Source of the DNA: Paracoccus wurundjeri
Lineage (GTDB): Bacteria; Pseudomonadota; Alphaproteobacteria; Rhodobacterales; Rhodobacteraceae
NCBI RefSeq assembly: GCF_030678915.1
Contig: NZ_JAUUTZ010000014.1
Span: 56,191 to 120,190 of the forward strand
Reading direction: 5' to 3'
Length of the DNA stretch: 64,000 bases
Positions 56,314 to 64,000 of this stretch are shown here, one piece after another; position 1 is the first letter of the stretch, and every line of letters begins with the position of its first letter. The position numbers were made by a program, and so were the translations under genes. The notes beneath the pieces were generated by a model. The model did no database searches, had not been told where the DNA came from, and worked only from the letters and a program-made list of their open reading frames with translations.

Positions 56314-56476
56314 AAAACGTTTCGGGTTTGACATGAACCAGATCTTCCTTGCAGCCCGCCAAAGCCGCGTAGTGCCCGGCCGCGGATGGGCGCTGCGCGG
56401 CGGGTCTGCGGCCCTTGATTCCGCGTGGGGGCATAGCCGGACTATCGGCGTCTCAATCAAAACCCGAAACGCTTTA
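56314..56476. repeat. Inverted-repeat-bounded intergenic element
   Basis: CGTTTCGGGTTT (56318-56329) and AAACCCGAAACG (56460-56471) are exact reverse complements about 130 bases apart, extending to near-matching flanks (AAAA / CTTTA). The interior is GC-rich and can form further hairpins. It could be a small non-coding RNA, a MITE-like element or a terminator region between mnmD and the rhomboid gene. No protein is seen in it. Confidence 0.45.
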
Positions 56477-57202
56477 GCGCCGCACCTTCGGAATCCGGCT
56501 TGGCCCGTAGACCGCATCGTCATGGGGCGGCTTGCCGTGGTTGCGGTTCCAGAACTCCGCTCCGCCGCGCCGCAGGAAAACCGGGATCGTCAGAACCAGC
56601 CCGGCCACGAATCCTCCGGCATGGGCCCAATAGGCGACGCCGCCCTCTGCCCCGATCATGCTGAAACCACCGAAAAGCTGGATGGCAAACCACAGGATCA
56701 GCATGGTCCATGCGGATACGGTGAAAACCTTGAAGAATACCACGATGATCAGCAGGATATCGATCCGCGCCCTAGGAAACAGCAGCAGGTAACCACCCAT
56801 CACTCCCGCAATCGCTCCCGAGGCGCCGACCATCGGCACCGAGGATGACGGATCGGCCGAGATCTGCGCGAAGGCGGCCCCCAGCCCGCAGGCAAGATAG
56901 AAGCACAGGAAACCCAGCCTGCCCATCTGATCTTCAAGATTGTCGCCGAAGATCCACAGGAACAGCATGTTCCCCGCAATATGCATGAACCCTGCGTGCA
57001 GGAACATATGGGTCAACAATCCCCACATAAGCTCACCATGCGAGATGGCCAGCGGATAAAGCGCAAGCCAGACCCAGAAGCCCCGAGTTTCGTCAAAAGC
57101 GGGAAGGGTCAGCAGATACATCGCCACATTCGCCGCGATCAGCCCATAGGTGACGACCGGCTTTCTGGTTGACGGATTATGGTCGCGGATCGGAAACAGC
57201 AC
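56474..57202 (-). CDS. Rhomboid family intramembrane serine protease
   Basis: 242 aa with six or seven transmembrane segments. The catalytic motif is intact: MFLHAGFMHIAGNMLFLWIF in loop/TM2, GASGAIAGVMGGY with the serine, and WAHAGGFVAGLVL with the histidine. It cleaves single-pass membrane proteins within the bilayer. It is the last gene of a minus-strand run with glycosyltransferases, 4 bases from the GT29 gene. Confidence 0.95.
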   Translation of the reverse strand: MLFPIRDHNPSTRKPVVTYGLIAANVAMYLLTLPAFDETRGFWVWLALYPLAISHGELMWGLLTHMFLHAGFMHIAGNMLFLWIFGDNLEDQMGRLGFLCFYLACGLGAAFAQISADPSSSVPMVGASGAIAGVMGGYLLLFPRARIDILLIIVVFFKVFTVSAWTMLILWFAIQLFGGFSMIGAEGGVAYWAHAGGFVAGLVLTIPVFLRRGGAEFWNRNHGKPPHDDAVYGPSRIPKVRR

Positions 57203-57206
57203 CGGC

Positions 57207-57839
57207 TTATCTGCCTTTTGCCGGTGTGGTCAGCGTCAACCGCTCATCGCCTTGCGCCAGAGTGGCAACCCAGGCGGCTTCGGCCCCGAAATCATGCGGC
57301 ACCTGTTCGGCGGTCCGGCGGCCTGACAGGCTTTGGCTGGCGAAGAAGTCGAACCCATACAGGGTAAGACGCGCAAGTTCCGAGCGCATCAGCAGGTCGA
57401 TCAACATTGCTCCGGTGCTGGGCGGCGCGGCCAGCCGGTTTTTCAGGGCCCGGTAATCCGACAGGGGATGCAGGTAGAAACCGTCGCTGCTGGCGCTTTG
57501 CCAATCCAGTCTTTTCCGCTTATGCGACATCCACAGGATACGCCCCGGCGCGATCCGGGCGCGATCCTTCGCGGACAACCGGGTGGCAAGCCCCAGCCAG
57601 TCGGTCCGACCGCCATGGCTGCGCAGAGAGGGCATGGGCGCGCGATTGATGCGCACCACCAGATCGCGGCTGTCGATCTGCGCGCCCTGCTCCGCTTCGC
57701 TCAGGGTCCGCGCGTTGCCAACCAATGCCACCGATTTGCCTGCCAGCGACCCTAGCAACTCCCCTTGCGAGACGGAAAGAGACAGCAGAGCCGCCTCGTC
57801 CCGCAGCAGCCGGGCGATATGGAAGCGCAGCGGCGTCAT
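57207..57839 (-). CDS. Glycosyltransferase family 29 (sialyltransferase-like)
   Basis: 210 aa, shorter than animal enzymes. The four sialyltransferase motifs can be traced: L-motif SVALVGNARTLSE ... IDSRDLVVRINRAPMP; S-motif PSTGAMLIDLLMRSE followed by LTLYGFDFF; and a VS-type HDFGAE (H-x4-E). Motif III is less clear. GT29 enzymes transfer sialic acid from CMP-sialic acid in eukaryotes; bacterial members are largely uncharacterised, and the donor here is unknown. It overlaps the GT4 gene by four bases. Confidence 0.8.
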   Translation of the reverse strand: MTPLRFHIARLLRDEAALLSLSVSQGELLGSLAGKSVALVGNARTLSEAEQGAQIDSRDLVVRINRAPMPSLRSHGGRTDWLGLATRLSAKDRARIAPGRILWMSHKRKRLDWQSASSDGFYLHPLSDYRALKNRLAAPPSTGAMLIDLLMRSELARLTLYGFDFFASQSLSGRRTAEQVPHDFGAEAAWVATLAQGDERLTLTTPAKGR

Positions 57840-58873
57840 GGCCGCGCCAGCAATTCGTTATAGACCTGAACAAGCGCCCGCGCCTCGGTTTCGATCCCGT
57901 GATGCTGGACCGCATGGGCGCGCGCGGCCTGCCCTGCATTGGCCAAGGCGGCAGGATCGTCCAGCCAATGCGCGACGGCCCGCTGCATCTCTGTACCGTC
58001 TTGCGGGGGGATCAGCGTTCCCGCCTGCGGCACGATCAGTTCTTCAAAGGCGCCGACACGCGTCGCCACGACCGGCACGCCGCAGGCCATCGCCTCTAGT
58101 GGGGTCAGCCCGAACCCTTCCCAGCGTTGCGGCGCGACATAAAGATCAAGTGCGCCGTACCAATCGGCCATCTGGTCAACCGTCACCTCGGGCAGGAACC
58201 GGATGCGCCCGGTCAGGCCGGCCGCTTCCACCTGCCGTTTCAGATCGGCCAGATAGGTCTGATGCTTCTCGGTCGCGCGGCCCATGACAAGCGCTGTCGC
58301 ATTCGGACGCGACGGCAAAAGCGCGATCATCGCCTGCACGAAATCACCGGTGCCCTTCTGCGCGCGGATACGGCCATAGCAACCGATCAGCAAATCCGTT
58401 TCCGGCAATCCCAGCCGCGCGCGCAGCACGGCCCGATCGGCAGGCGGGGCGAAACCATCCGTGTCGATGCCGTGATGGATCACCTGCGCCGGATGCTCCA
58501 GATAGGCCGCCCCCTTGGCCGAGGTCGCGATAAGGGCATCCATCTGCGCGATCAGCCATTTGGTATAGCCGCTATGCCTGCGCTGCGAGGCCGAGGTGAA
58601 CAGCAGCCGGTATCTGCGCCGCAAAATCCGGACCAGCAACAACCCCAGCAGCATCTCGGTATTGCGTCTTGCATGCCAGACCCGCCAGCGGTCGCGCGGC
58701 ATGAAAACGGCCTTCAGCAACGGAATATGCGGCAGGCTTGCGGGCAAGCCGGGGCCGGTTGCGGCAATGGCAATCATCCGCGCCTGCACCGGGATCAGAC
58801 GAACCACCGTGGCCGTCACCCCGGACAGGCGCCGCTTGAGATTGGGGGCGACAACCAACGGGTTCCGGGTCAT
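57836..58873 (-). CDS. Glycosyltransferase family 4 (LpcC/WaaG-like)
   Basis: 345 aa GT-B fold. IGCYGRIRAQKGTGDFVQAM marks the donor domain, followed by RIRFLPEVTVDQMADWYGALD and the E-x7-E motif EGFGLTPLEAMACGVPVVA. The N-terminal PNLKRRLSGVTATVVRL matches LpcC-type enzymes that add the first mannose or other sugar to lipopolysaccharide core. It lies between an MFS gene and the GT29 gene on the same strand, suggesting a small envelope-glycan operon. Confidence 0.9.
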   Translation of the reverse strand: MTRNPLVVAPNLKRRLSGVTATVVRLIPVQARMIAIAATGPGLPASLPHIPLLKAVFMPRDRWRVWHARRNTEMLLGLLLVRILRRRYRLLFTSASQRRHSGYTKWLIAQMDALIATSAKGAAYLEHPAQVIHHGIDTDGFAPPADRAVLRARLGLPETDLLIGCYGRIRAQKGTGDFVQAMIALLPSRPNATALVMGRATEKHQTYLADLKRQVEAAGLTGRIRFLPEVTVDQMADWYGALDLYVAPQRWEGFGLTPLEAMACGVPVVATRVGAFEELIVPQAGTLIPPQDGTEMQRAVAHWLDDPAALANAGQAARAHAVQHHGIETEARALVQVYNELLARP

Positions 58874-58874
58874 C

Positions 58875-60527
58875 TCATGGCACCTCGAGCTTGCCGATCA
58901 GCGGAGCGTCATCCTCAAGACTGACCGAATGCCGCTCGATCATGCGATGCACGACCGGCTCGCCTTCGCCGCGATGCAGGGCGCGAAGCGCAGGCATCTT
59001 CTCGGCATCGGATTTGGTGCGACGCAGATTATGACGGATATATTCGTCCCATGTGGCAAGATGATAGCTTTCCGTCCAGAATTCGGGATGCTCCAGATCG
59101 CGAAGCAAGGCCCAGTTCCGCGCCCCGTCGCGCCGGCGCATATTGCGGCGCTCTTGCATCAGGCGCAGGAATTCCGGCACATCCGCCTGCGCGATCTTGT
59201 AATCGATCATGATCATGATCGGCCCCGAGCGCCCCCGCAGATCCAGCCGCAGCGCCGGTTCCTGAAAGCGGTTGACGGGATCGAAATTCGCCTTGCCGAA
59301 TTCGGGCGCACGGAACCACAGGCCGATCAGAGCGCCCGTCGACATCATGATGCCCGCCGCAGTCAGGGACGTGCCCAACCCCTCGGTGCCGGCAATTGCG
59401 CCCCAGACCCATGATCCCGCGGCCATGCCGCCGAAAGTCGCGGTCTGATACAGCGCCAGCGCGCGCGCCACCACCCAGCGGGGCGTCGAAAGCTGGACGG
59501 TCACGTTGAACAGCGACAACGCCAGCACCCAGGACGCCCCGGCAGGCAGCATCGCCAACGCATGCAGCCAGACGGACCCGGTCTGGCCCAGGATGGCCAG
59601 CGCCAGCGCAAAGCCAAGGAAGGCGCAGCGGGTCACGATCTCATTATTGTAGCGGGCCCTGATCCGCGGATTCATTATTGCCCCGACAATCGCGCCGACC
59701 CCGAAACACCCCAGCAACCCGCCGAACAGCAGCGAACCGCCTTCGGGATGGCTTTTGGCGACCAGCGGCAACAATGCCAGCACGGCGACACCGGAAAAGC
59801 CGAACAGCGCCGCCCTCAGAATGACCCGCAACAGGTTGGGCGACAGCGCGACATAGCGCAGCCCCGCCCCCACCGCCGAAAAGAACGGCTCCCGGCTCAT
59901 GGTGCGGGGAGCCGTGTTCGGTTTCCACCGCGCCAACGCGCCCAGCAGCGGAATATAGCTGACGGCATTGACGGTAAAAGCCGCCGCCGCGCCAAGCGAC
60001 GCGACGATAAGCCCGCCCGCCGCCGGCCCGATGCTGCGCATCAGGTTGAAGCCGACCGAATTCAGAGTCACCGCGGCCGGCAAATCCTCGCGCGGGACCA
60101 GATCTCCCATGCTGGCCTGCCAGGGCGGATTATACAGCGCCTGCCCCGACCCGATCAGAAAGGTAAAGCCAAGAAGCACCCAGGGAGTCAGCGCGTCCTG
60201 CCACGCCACGATTGCCAGAACGAGCGAGGATAGCAGCATCAGGCCCTGCGCGACCAAAAGCAGCAGCTTGCGGTCGAACATATCCGCCAACGCGCCCGAG
60301 ATCAGTGCCAGCAACATGATGGGCAAGGTGTTCGAAGCCTGCACCAATGCGATCAGCGTTGCGCTTTCGGTCAGTTGCGTCATCAGCCATGCCGCACCCA
60401 CCGCCTGCACCAGCCCGCCGAAATTCGACGCGAGCGTCGCCGCCCAAAGAACACGGAAATCACGATGCCGGAATGGCGAAAATGCCGAAGGCTGGGAATT
60501 GGCTTTGTCTGTCACGTCAAATTTCAT
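58875..60527 (-). CDS. MFS_3-type exporter with C-terminal soluble domain
   Basis: 550 aa. Residues ~15-410 form twelve transmembrane helices of the EntS/MFS_3 group (FRVLWAATLASNFGGLVQ, DLVPREDLPAAVTLNSVGFN, RSIGPAAGG). The remaining ~140 residues are soluble and resemble the ferredoxin-like monooxygenase-type tail of that family (RSGPIMIMIDYKI ... HLATWDEYIRHNLRRT). Known relatives export siderophores or drugs. It starts the glycosyltransferase operon; substrate unknown. Confidence 0.88.
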   Translation of the reverse strand: MKFDVTDKANSQPSAFSPFRHRDFRVLWAATLASNFGGLVQAVGAAWLMTQLTESATLIALVQASNTLPIMLLALISGALADMFDRKLLLLVAQGLMLLSSLVLAIVAWQDALTPWVLLGFTFLIGSGQALYNPPWQASMGDLVPREDLPAAVTLNSVGFNLMRSIGPAAGGLIVASLGAAAAFTVNAVSYIPLLGALARWKPNTAPRTMSREPFFSAVGAGLRYVALSPNLLRVILRAALFGFSGVAVLALLPLVAKSHPEGGSLLFGGLLGCFGVGAIVGAIMNPRIRARYNNEIVTRCAFLGFALALAILGQTGSVWLHALAMLPAGASWVLALSLFNVTVQLSTPRWVVARALALYQTATFGGMAAGSWVWGAIAGTEGLGTSLTAAGIMMSTGALIGLWFRAPEFGKANFDPVNRFQEPALRLDLRGRSGPIMIMIDYKIAQADVPEFLRLMQERRNMRRRDGARNWALLRDLEHPEFWTESYHLATWDEYIRHNLRRTKSDAEKMPALRALHRGEGEPVVHRMIERHSVSLEDDAPLIGKLEVP

Positions 60528-60882
60528 TACCGATTTCGCATCAGCTTAGCATGCGCAGCCGGAAGGGCAATCGGGCGCATCGGAACAGGCGCCGCATGGC
60601 CCGGGCAGTTGTGGAAATAACGAGAGTGTGAGCTATTTACATCATAAAGTTGTTTTAAATCTCAGAAAAACAATCATAGGGAGATCCAACTAGGTTAGAT
60701 TAGCCACAATCCTTAACCAAATATCAGCATAGCCCTGTCACGGGGTTGACTGCCCGAGCGCGTGACAGGCTGATGGAGGCATCTCGAATCTTGCAAGGTT
60801 CTGCTGCCATGCCGGATTCGCAACCCTCTATTGTTTCGGATGCCCTCTGCGGGCATCTGCTGCCGAATAAGGATAATTAAAG
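60528..60882 (+). other. Intergenic region with inverted repeat and 5' UTR hairpin
   Basis: 355 bases between the MFS and L,D-transpeptidase starts (divergent). The left part (60630-60730) is AT-rich. CCTGTCACG (60734-60742) and CGTGACAGG (60761-60769) are a perfect 9-base inverted repeat with an 18-base loop. GATGCCC/GGGCATC (60839-60857) forms a hairpin 25 bases before the transpeptidase ATG. These may be an operator and an mRNA leader structure. Confidence 0.45.
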
Positions 60883-61671
60883 ATGCGCTTCGCTTACCTG
60901 TTTGCTGTTGCGGCTCTGGGCCTTGCGGCCTGTACGCCCGCTCAACGCGCGACAATCAATCTAGATGCCGGGCATGTTCCGGCCGAATATCAAGCCCGGA
61001 CCGATACCGGTCCGAATGGCGAGCCGATCGACATCCCCGCTGTTCGCGCCGCCTATCTGAATGATCGCAACAAGCGTCAGCGTGTTCCCTTCAACGGCCC
61101 TGAAAGCGAAGGCAGCATCGTCGTAGATCCCTATGCGCGCGTGCTTTACCACGTTCTCGGGAATGGCGAGGCCATGCGCTACGGCGTAGCCGTCGGCCGG
61201 GCCGGCAAGGGCTTTGCCGGCAATGCCGAAGTCGCATTGAAGAAAAGATGGCCAAGCTGGACCCCGACCCAGAACATGATCAACACCGAGCCCGATCTTT
61301 ACGCCCAGTTCGCCGGCGGCCTGCCCGGCGGTGTGGACAACCCGCTGGGTTCCCGCGCGCTTTACCTGTATCGCGGCGGGCAAGACACCTATTACCGGAT
61401 TCACGGCACCATGGATCCGTCCTCGATCGGCAAGGCGACCTCTGCCGGATGTATACGCCTGTTCAACCAGGACATCATGGATCTGTTCGATCAGGTCAAG
61501 CCGGGCGCCCGTGTGACGGTCCGCAGTCAGGCAGACAGCCTCCGCTACGAAGGACCGCTGATCGAGACTCCCGAGGGTTATGTTATTCCCGCACGGGAAC
61601 AGGCACTGGCAACGGGGGAAGCGCCCGCCGGTCTTCCATCACCAGTTGAAAGCGCGGTGCCGGCCCGCTGA
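60883..61671 (+). CDS. L,D-transpeptidase (YkuD domain), lipoprotein
   Basis: 262 aa. A lipobox LGLAAC gives a lipid-anchored periplasmic protein. The YkuD domain has YRIHGTMDPSSIGKATSAGC with the conserved His and the catalytic Cys in SAGCIRL. These enzymes cross-link peptidoglycan 3-3 or attach lipoproteins to it. The start is preceded by AAGGATAA. It is followed by an H1-like protein gene and a lytic transglycosylase on the same strand. Confidence 0.93.
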   Translation: MRFAYLFAVAALGLAACTPAQRATINLDAGHVPAEYQARTDTGPNGEPIDIPAVRAAYLNDRNKRQRVPFNGPESEGSIVVDPYARVLYHVLGNGEAMRYGVAVGRAGKGFAGNAEVALKKRWPSWTPTQNMINTEPDLYAQFAGGLPGGVDNPLGSRALYLYRGGQDTYYRIHGTMDPSSIGKATSAGCIRLFNQDIMDLFDQVKPGARVTVRSQADSLRYEGPLIETPEGYVIPAREQALATGEAPAGLPSPVESAVPAR

Positions 61672-61699
61672 CAGCGGTAGATATTATAAGTGTTTTTTG

Positions 61700-61723
61700 G
61701 GCCCCGATTTACCGATCGGGGCC
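61700..61723 (+). terminator. Hairpin downstream of the L,D-transpeptidase gene
   Basis: GGCCCCGAT/ATCGGGGCC is a perfect 9-base stem with a 6-base loop. No T-run follows on the plus strand (the sequence continues AATTCAATTG), so termination would be incomplete or factor-assisted. Confidence 0.5.
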
Positions 61724-61798
61724 AATTCAATTGCAAATCGGCGCAGACTGCCGCAATCTGCGCGCCACAATTCAATCCGATATCCTCAGGGGACCATA

Positions 61799-62872
61799 AT
61801 GCCGAATTTTCAGAAACTCGAACAGGACATTCTACCTGCGAAAGAAAAGACGCTGGCCGCAGCCAGCCGGAAACCGGCCATCACCGATCTGACCGACGAG
61901 AAATTGCTGAAACTCATTGCCGATCTGGGCAAGGTGCTGAAATCCGCGGGCAATCCCGGACAGGGTGACGATGTGACAAGGGCCGACATCCTGGGCGCCG
62001 CGCTTCGCCGCACGCATAACGAACGCCGCCGCCGCGGCATAAAGGCCGACAGCGAGGCTACAGCCACGACCAGCCCCACCACAAAGGCCAGCACCACCAC
62101 CAAAGCCAGCGCCACCACCAAAGCCAGCCCAACCGCTAAGACAGCGACAACCCGTACTGCGCCCGCCTCGAAATCCGCAAGCCCGGCGCGCAAGCCTGCA
62201 GCACGCAAACCGGCAAAGGCCCGTTCGTCGGATCAGCGGACCGCATCGCGCCGCGTCACCAAACGCCCCACGAAACCGGCAGCGGCGGCAGAGCCCGCGC
62301 CCGCAGCAAAGCCCGCCTCTGCAGCCACGGTCGCATCGACGGCGAAACCCGCACCGGCGACCAAACCAAAACCAACTGCGTCAGCAGCGCCAGCCACAAA
62401 GACCCGTTCGTCGGATCAACGGACTGCATCGCGCCGCGTCGCCAAGCGCCCCGCGAAACCGGCGGCGGCGGCAAAGCCCGCGTCCGCAGCAAAGCCCGCC
62501 TCTGCAGTCACGGTCGCATCGACGGCGAAACCCGCACCGGCGACCAAACCAAAACCAACTGCGTCAGCAGCGCCAGCCGCACCGGCAACCGTCGTCAAGT
62601 CGGCTCCGCCCGCCGCGGCCCGACCAGAGACGGATCCCGACAAAGAAGCCCGCAGGGCCGCAAGAAAAGCCGCCAAGCAGGCAGCGAAACAGCTTGAGAA
62701 AGAAGCCAGAAAAGCGGCGAAAAAAGCCCAGAGAGAGGCAGAGAAGGCCGCAAGACAGGCTGAGAAAGCCGCCCTCAAGGCCAAGAAAGCCGCAGAACGG
62801 GCAGCAAAGAAAGAAGCGAACAAGGCCGCACGCAAGAAAGCCAAGGCCAAGGAAAAGAAGAAGGACAACTGA
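61799..62872 (+). CDS. Histone H1-like Lys/Ala/Pro-rich protein with tandem repeat
   Basis: 357 aa from the ATG at 61799 (AGGGGA upstream). Residues ~1-80 form a small folded-looking helical domain (LEQDILPAKEKTLAAASRK, ADILGAALRRTHNERRRRG). The rest is low-complexity, rich in Lys, Ala, Pro and Thr, then a basic coiled tail of KKA/EKAARQ repeats ending KEKKKDN. This composition is typical of nucleoid-associated histone H1-like or AlgP-like proteins. Two near-identical 61-residue units lie in the middle. The long upstream frame runs through the transpeptidase and is a shadow. Confidence 0.8.
   Translation: MPNFQKLEQDILPAKEKTLAAASRKPAITDLTDEKLLKLIADLGKVLKSAGNPGQGDDVTRADILGAALRRTHNERRRRGIKADSEATATTSPTTKASTTTKASATTKASPTAKTATTRTAPASKSASPARKPAARKPAKARSSDQRTASRRVTKRPTKPAAAAEPAPAAKPASAATVASTAKPAPATKPKPTASAAPATKTRSSDQRTASRRVAKRPAKPAAAAKPASAAKPASAVTVASTAKPAPATKPKPTASAAPAAPATVVKSAPPAAARPETDPDKEARRAARKAAKQAAKQLEKEARKAAKKAQREAEKAARQAEKAALKAKKAAERAAKKEANKAARKKAKAKEKKKDN
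62222..62578 (+). repeat. Tandem 183-base coding repeat, two copies
   Basis: Unit one spans 62222-62404 and unit two starts at 62405. Both begin CGTTCGTCGGATCA and encode RSSDQRTASRRV followed by KRP-KPAAAA and TAKPAPATKPKPTASAAP. The DNA matches over most of its length, so the duplication appears recent. Confidence 0.85.
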
Positions 62873-62902
62873 TACCGATCCCGCCAAACTCATTTTCCGT
62901 AT

Positions 62903-63829
62903 ATGCGCCATTTCATCGGGCTTTTAGCAATTTTCCTTATCCTGTCCGGCGCTGCCTCGGCGCGCCCGGCAGTGGATGCGATCATCGGTCTTCCTCCACC
63001 GCCGCATGCCAGCGAAGATCAACGCTGCTCGGATGACGGACGCGACTGTGTCCGGCTGAAACGTTACGCCAGCGATGTCTGCCTGCTGATCGAGAGAAAC
63101 GCGGCCGAGCATAAGCTTGATCCGAATTTTCTGGCGCGGCTGCTGTGGAAGGAAAGCCGGTTCGAACCCGGCGCAGTCAGCCCGGCAGGCGCACTGGGTA
63201 TCGCCCAGTTCATGCCGGGCACCGCCGATCTTTACGACCTCGACGATCCGTTCAACCCCGCCAAGGCCATTGGCAAGGCGGCATGGTATCTTGCCTATCT
63301 GCGCGATTACTTCGGCAATATCGGCCTTGCCGCCATCGCCTATAACGGCGGCGAAAACCGGGCAGCGCGCTTCGTCGGCGGGCAGATTTCGACGCTTCCC
63401 TATGAAACGCTGGATTATGTCGAGGCGATCACCGGCTACAGCGCCCTTCGCTGGCGCGACAACCCTCCGGCCGATGGCGATCTGAAACTGGAACTGACCC
63501 CGGGCATGCCCTTCATTGCGGCCTGCGAAAAAATGGCGGGCGATCGCAAGCTGCGCGAATTCATCACGCAGCCCCCGGTTTCTCCATGGGGCGTGATCAT
63601 CGCCAGCCACCCAAGCCGGTCGGGCGCGATGCAGCAGGTCACCCGCCTGAATCGCAGCCTTCATCCAATTCTCGGCGGCAAGCGCGTCGGCTATGTCCGC
63701 AAGAAACTAAGCGGCATGCCGCGCACCGTCTACACCGCGCAGGTCGGTTATGACAGCAAGAGCGAGGCGGCGACCTTCTGCCTGAAATTCAAGCAGCTTG
63801 GTGGCCGTTGTATCGTGCTGAAGAACTAG
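62903..63829 (+). CDS. Lytic transglycosylase with C-terminal SPOR-like domain
   Basis: 308 aa. A signal peptide (FIGLLAIFLILSGAASA) is followed by an SLT domain at about residues 60-190, with the catalytic Glu in LLWKESRFEPGAVSPAGA, IAQFMPGTADLY and AIAYNGGENRA. The C-terminal ~85 residues (PWGVIIASHPSRSGAMQQV ... CLKFKQLGGRCIVLKN) have SPOR-like strand order and may bind denuded glycan at the septum. It cuts peptidoglycan in the periplasm. Confidence 0.9.
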   Translation: MRHFIGLLAIFLILSGAASARPAVDAIIGLPPPPHASEDQRCSDDGRDCVRLKRYASDVCLLIERNAAEHKLDPNFLARLLWKESRFEPGAVSPAGALGIAQFMPGTADLYDLDDPFNPAKAIGKAAWYLAYLRDYFGNIGLAAIAYNGGENRAARFVGGQISTLPYETLDYVEAITGYSALRWRDNPPADGDLKLELTPGMPFIAACEKMAGDRKLREFITQPPVSPWGVIIASHPSRSGAMQQVTRLNRSLHPILGGKRVGYVRKKLSGMPRTVYTAQVGYDSKSEAATFCLKFKQLGGRCIVLKN

Positions 63830-63895
63830 CGGTGGAGGTTGTCTCTAGCGCCTGTCGCGTTACAGCGGAAACGCCGGTTACTCGCGCCACGCGAT

Positions 63896-64000
<105 letters not shown>

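Overview
The window is high-GC DNA with long, closely packed genes. It reads as chromosome of a Rhodobacteraceae/Paracoccaceae alphaproteobacterium, probably Paracoccus or a close relative. Supporting signs are a glutathione-dependent formaldehyde enzyme (Gfa), a cyoABCD quinol oxidase followed by a SURF1 gene, a type III ornithine/lysine decarboxylase, a split MnmC, a glutaryl-CoA dehydrogenase cluster, and an interspersed hairpin plus AAAGAAGAA repeat. The species call is an inference from gene content. The left edge cuts a methylmalonyl-CoA epimerase. The right edge is a run of 104 G that looks like a sequencing or contig-end artefact.

Layout. 1-10.2 kb: methylmalonyl-CoA epimerase (partial), an atypical response regulator, aspS, a CPBP protease overlapping a GH25 lipoprotein, a GlcD-type FAD oxidase, a glycosyltransferase/epimerase pair, a DUF2235 hydrolase and the decarboxylase. 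10.3-13.0 kb: a four-gene detoxification operon (DUF1428, double VOC, GST, alpha/beta hydrolase) behind a TetR-like operator. 13.0-16.8 kb: a rhomboid-like protein without catalytic residues, trpS, gfa, tRNA-Leu(GAG), lipB. 16.8-18.4 kb: an XRE regulator and a gene-poor, AT-richer stretch. 18.4-21.7 kb: a LysR regulator divergent from a VOC dioxygenase / FMN reductase / VOC operon, probably for quinone or catechol stress. 21.9-31.4 kb: pheT, prfB, a GNAT enzyme, hslVU and a pair of M16 peptidases. 31.5-35.2 kb: purU, an omega-amino acid transaminase and an MFS carrier.

35.4-40.3 kb: cyoABCD plus SURF1. 40.2-45 kb: a LysR regulator, glutaryl-CoA dehydrogenase, a class III CoA-transferase, DUF4202 and a CbiX-like protein. 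45-52 kb: fmt, dapA, a soluble lytic transglycosylase, an EamA transporter, uvrC. 52.3-54.2 kb: a coupled chain sppA-like / 39-aa membrane protein / 66-aa membrane protein / SDR. 54.3-56.3 kb: the two MnmC halves as divergent genes. 56.5-60.5 kb: a minus-strand operon of an MFS exporter, a GT4 enzyme, a GT29 (sialyltransferase-like) enzyme and an active-type rhomboid. 60.9-63.8 kb: an L,D-transpeptidase lipoprotein, a histone H1-like Lys/Ala/Pro protein and a lytic transglycosylase with a SPOR-like tail.

Most of the window is core chromosome. I found no CRISPR array, transposase, integrase, prophage block or recognisable antiviral system. The most unusual items are the receiver protein with Glu in place of the phospho-acceptor Asp, the pseudo-rhomboid, the bacterial GT29 gene, the six-copy intergenic repeat, the possible antiporter remnant downstream of sppA, and the TetR-like operator with no regulator beside it.
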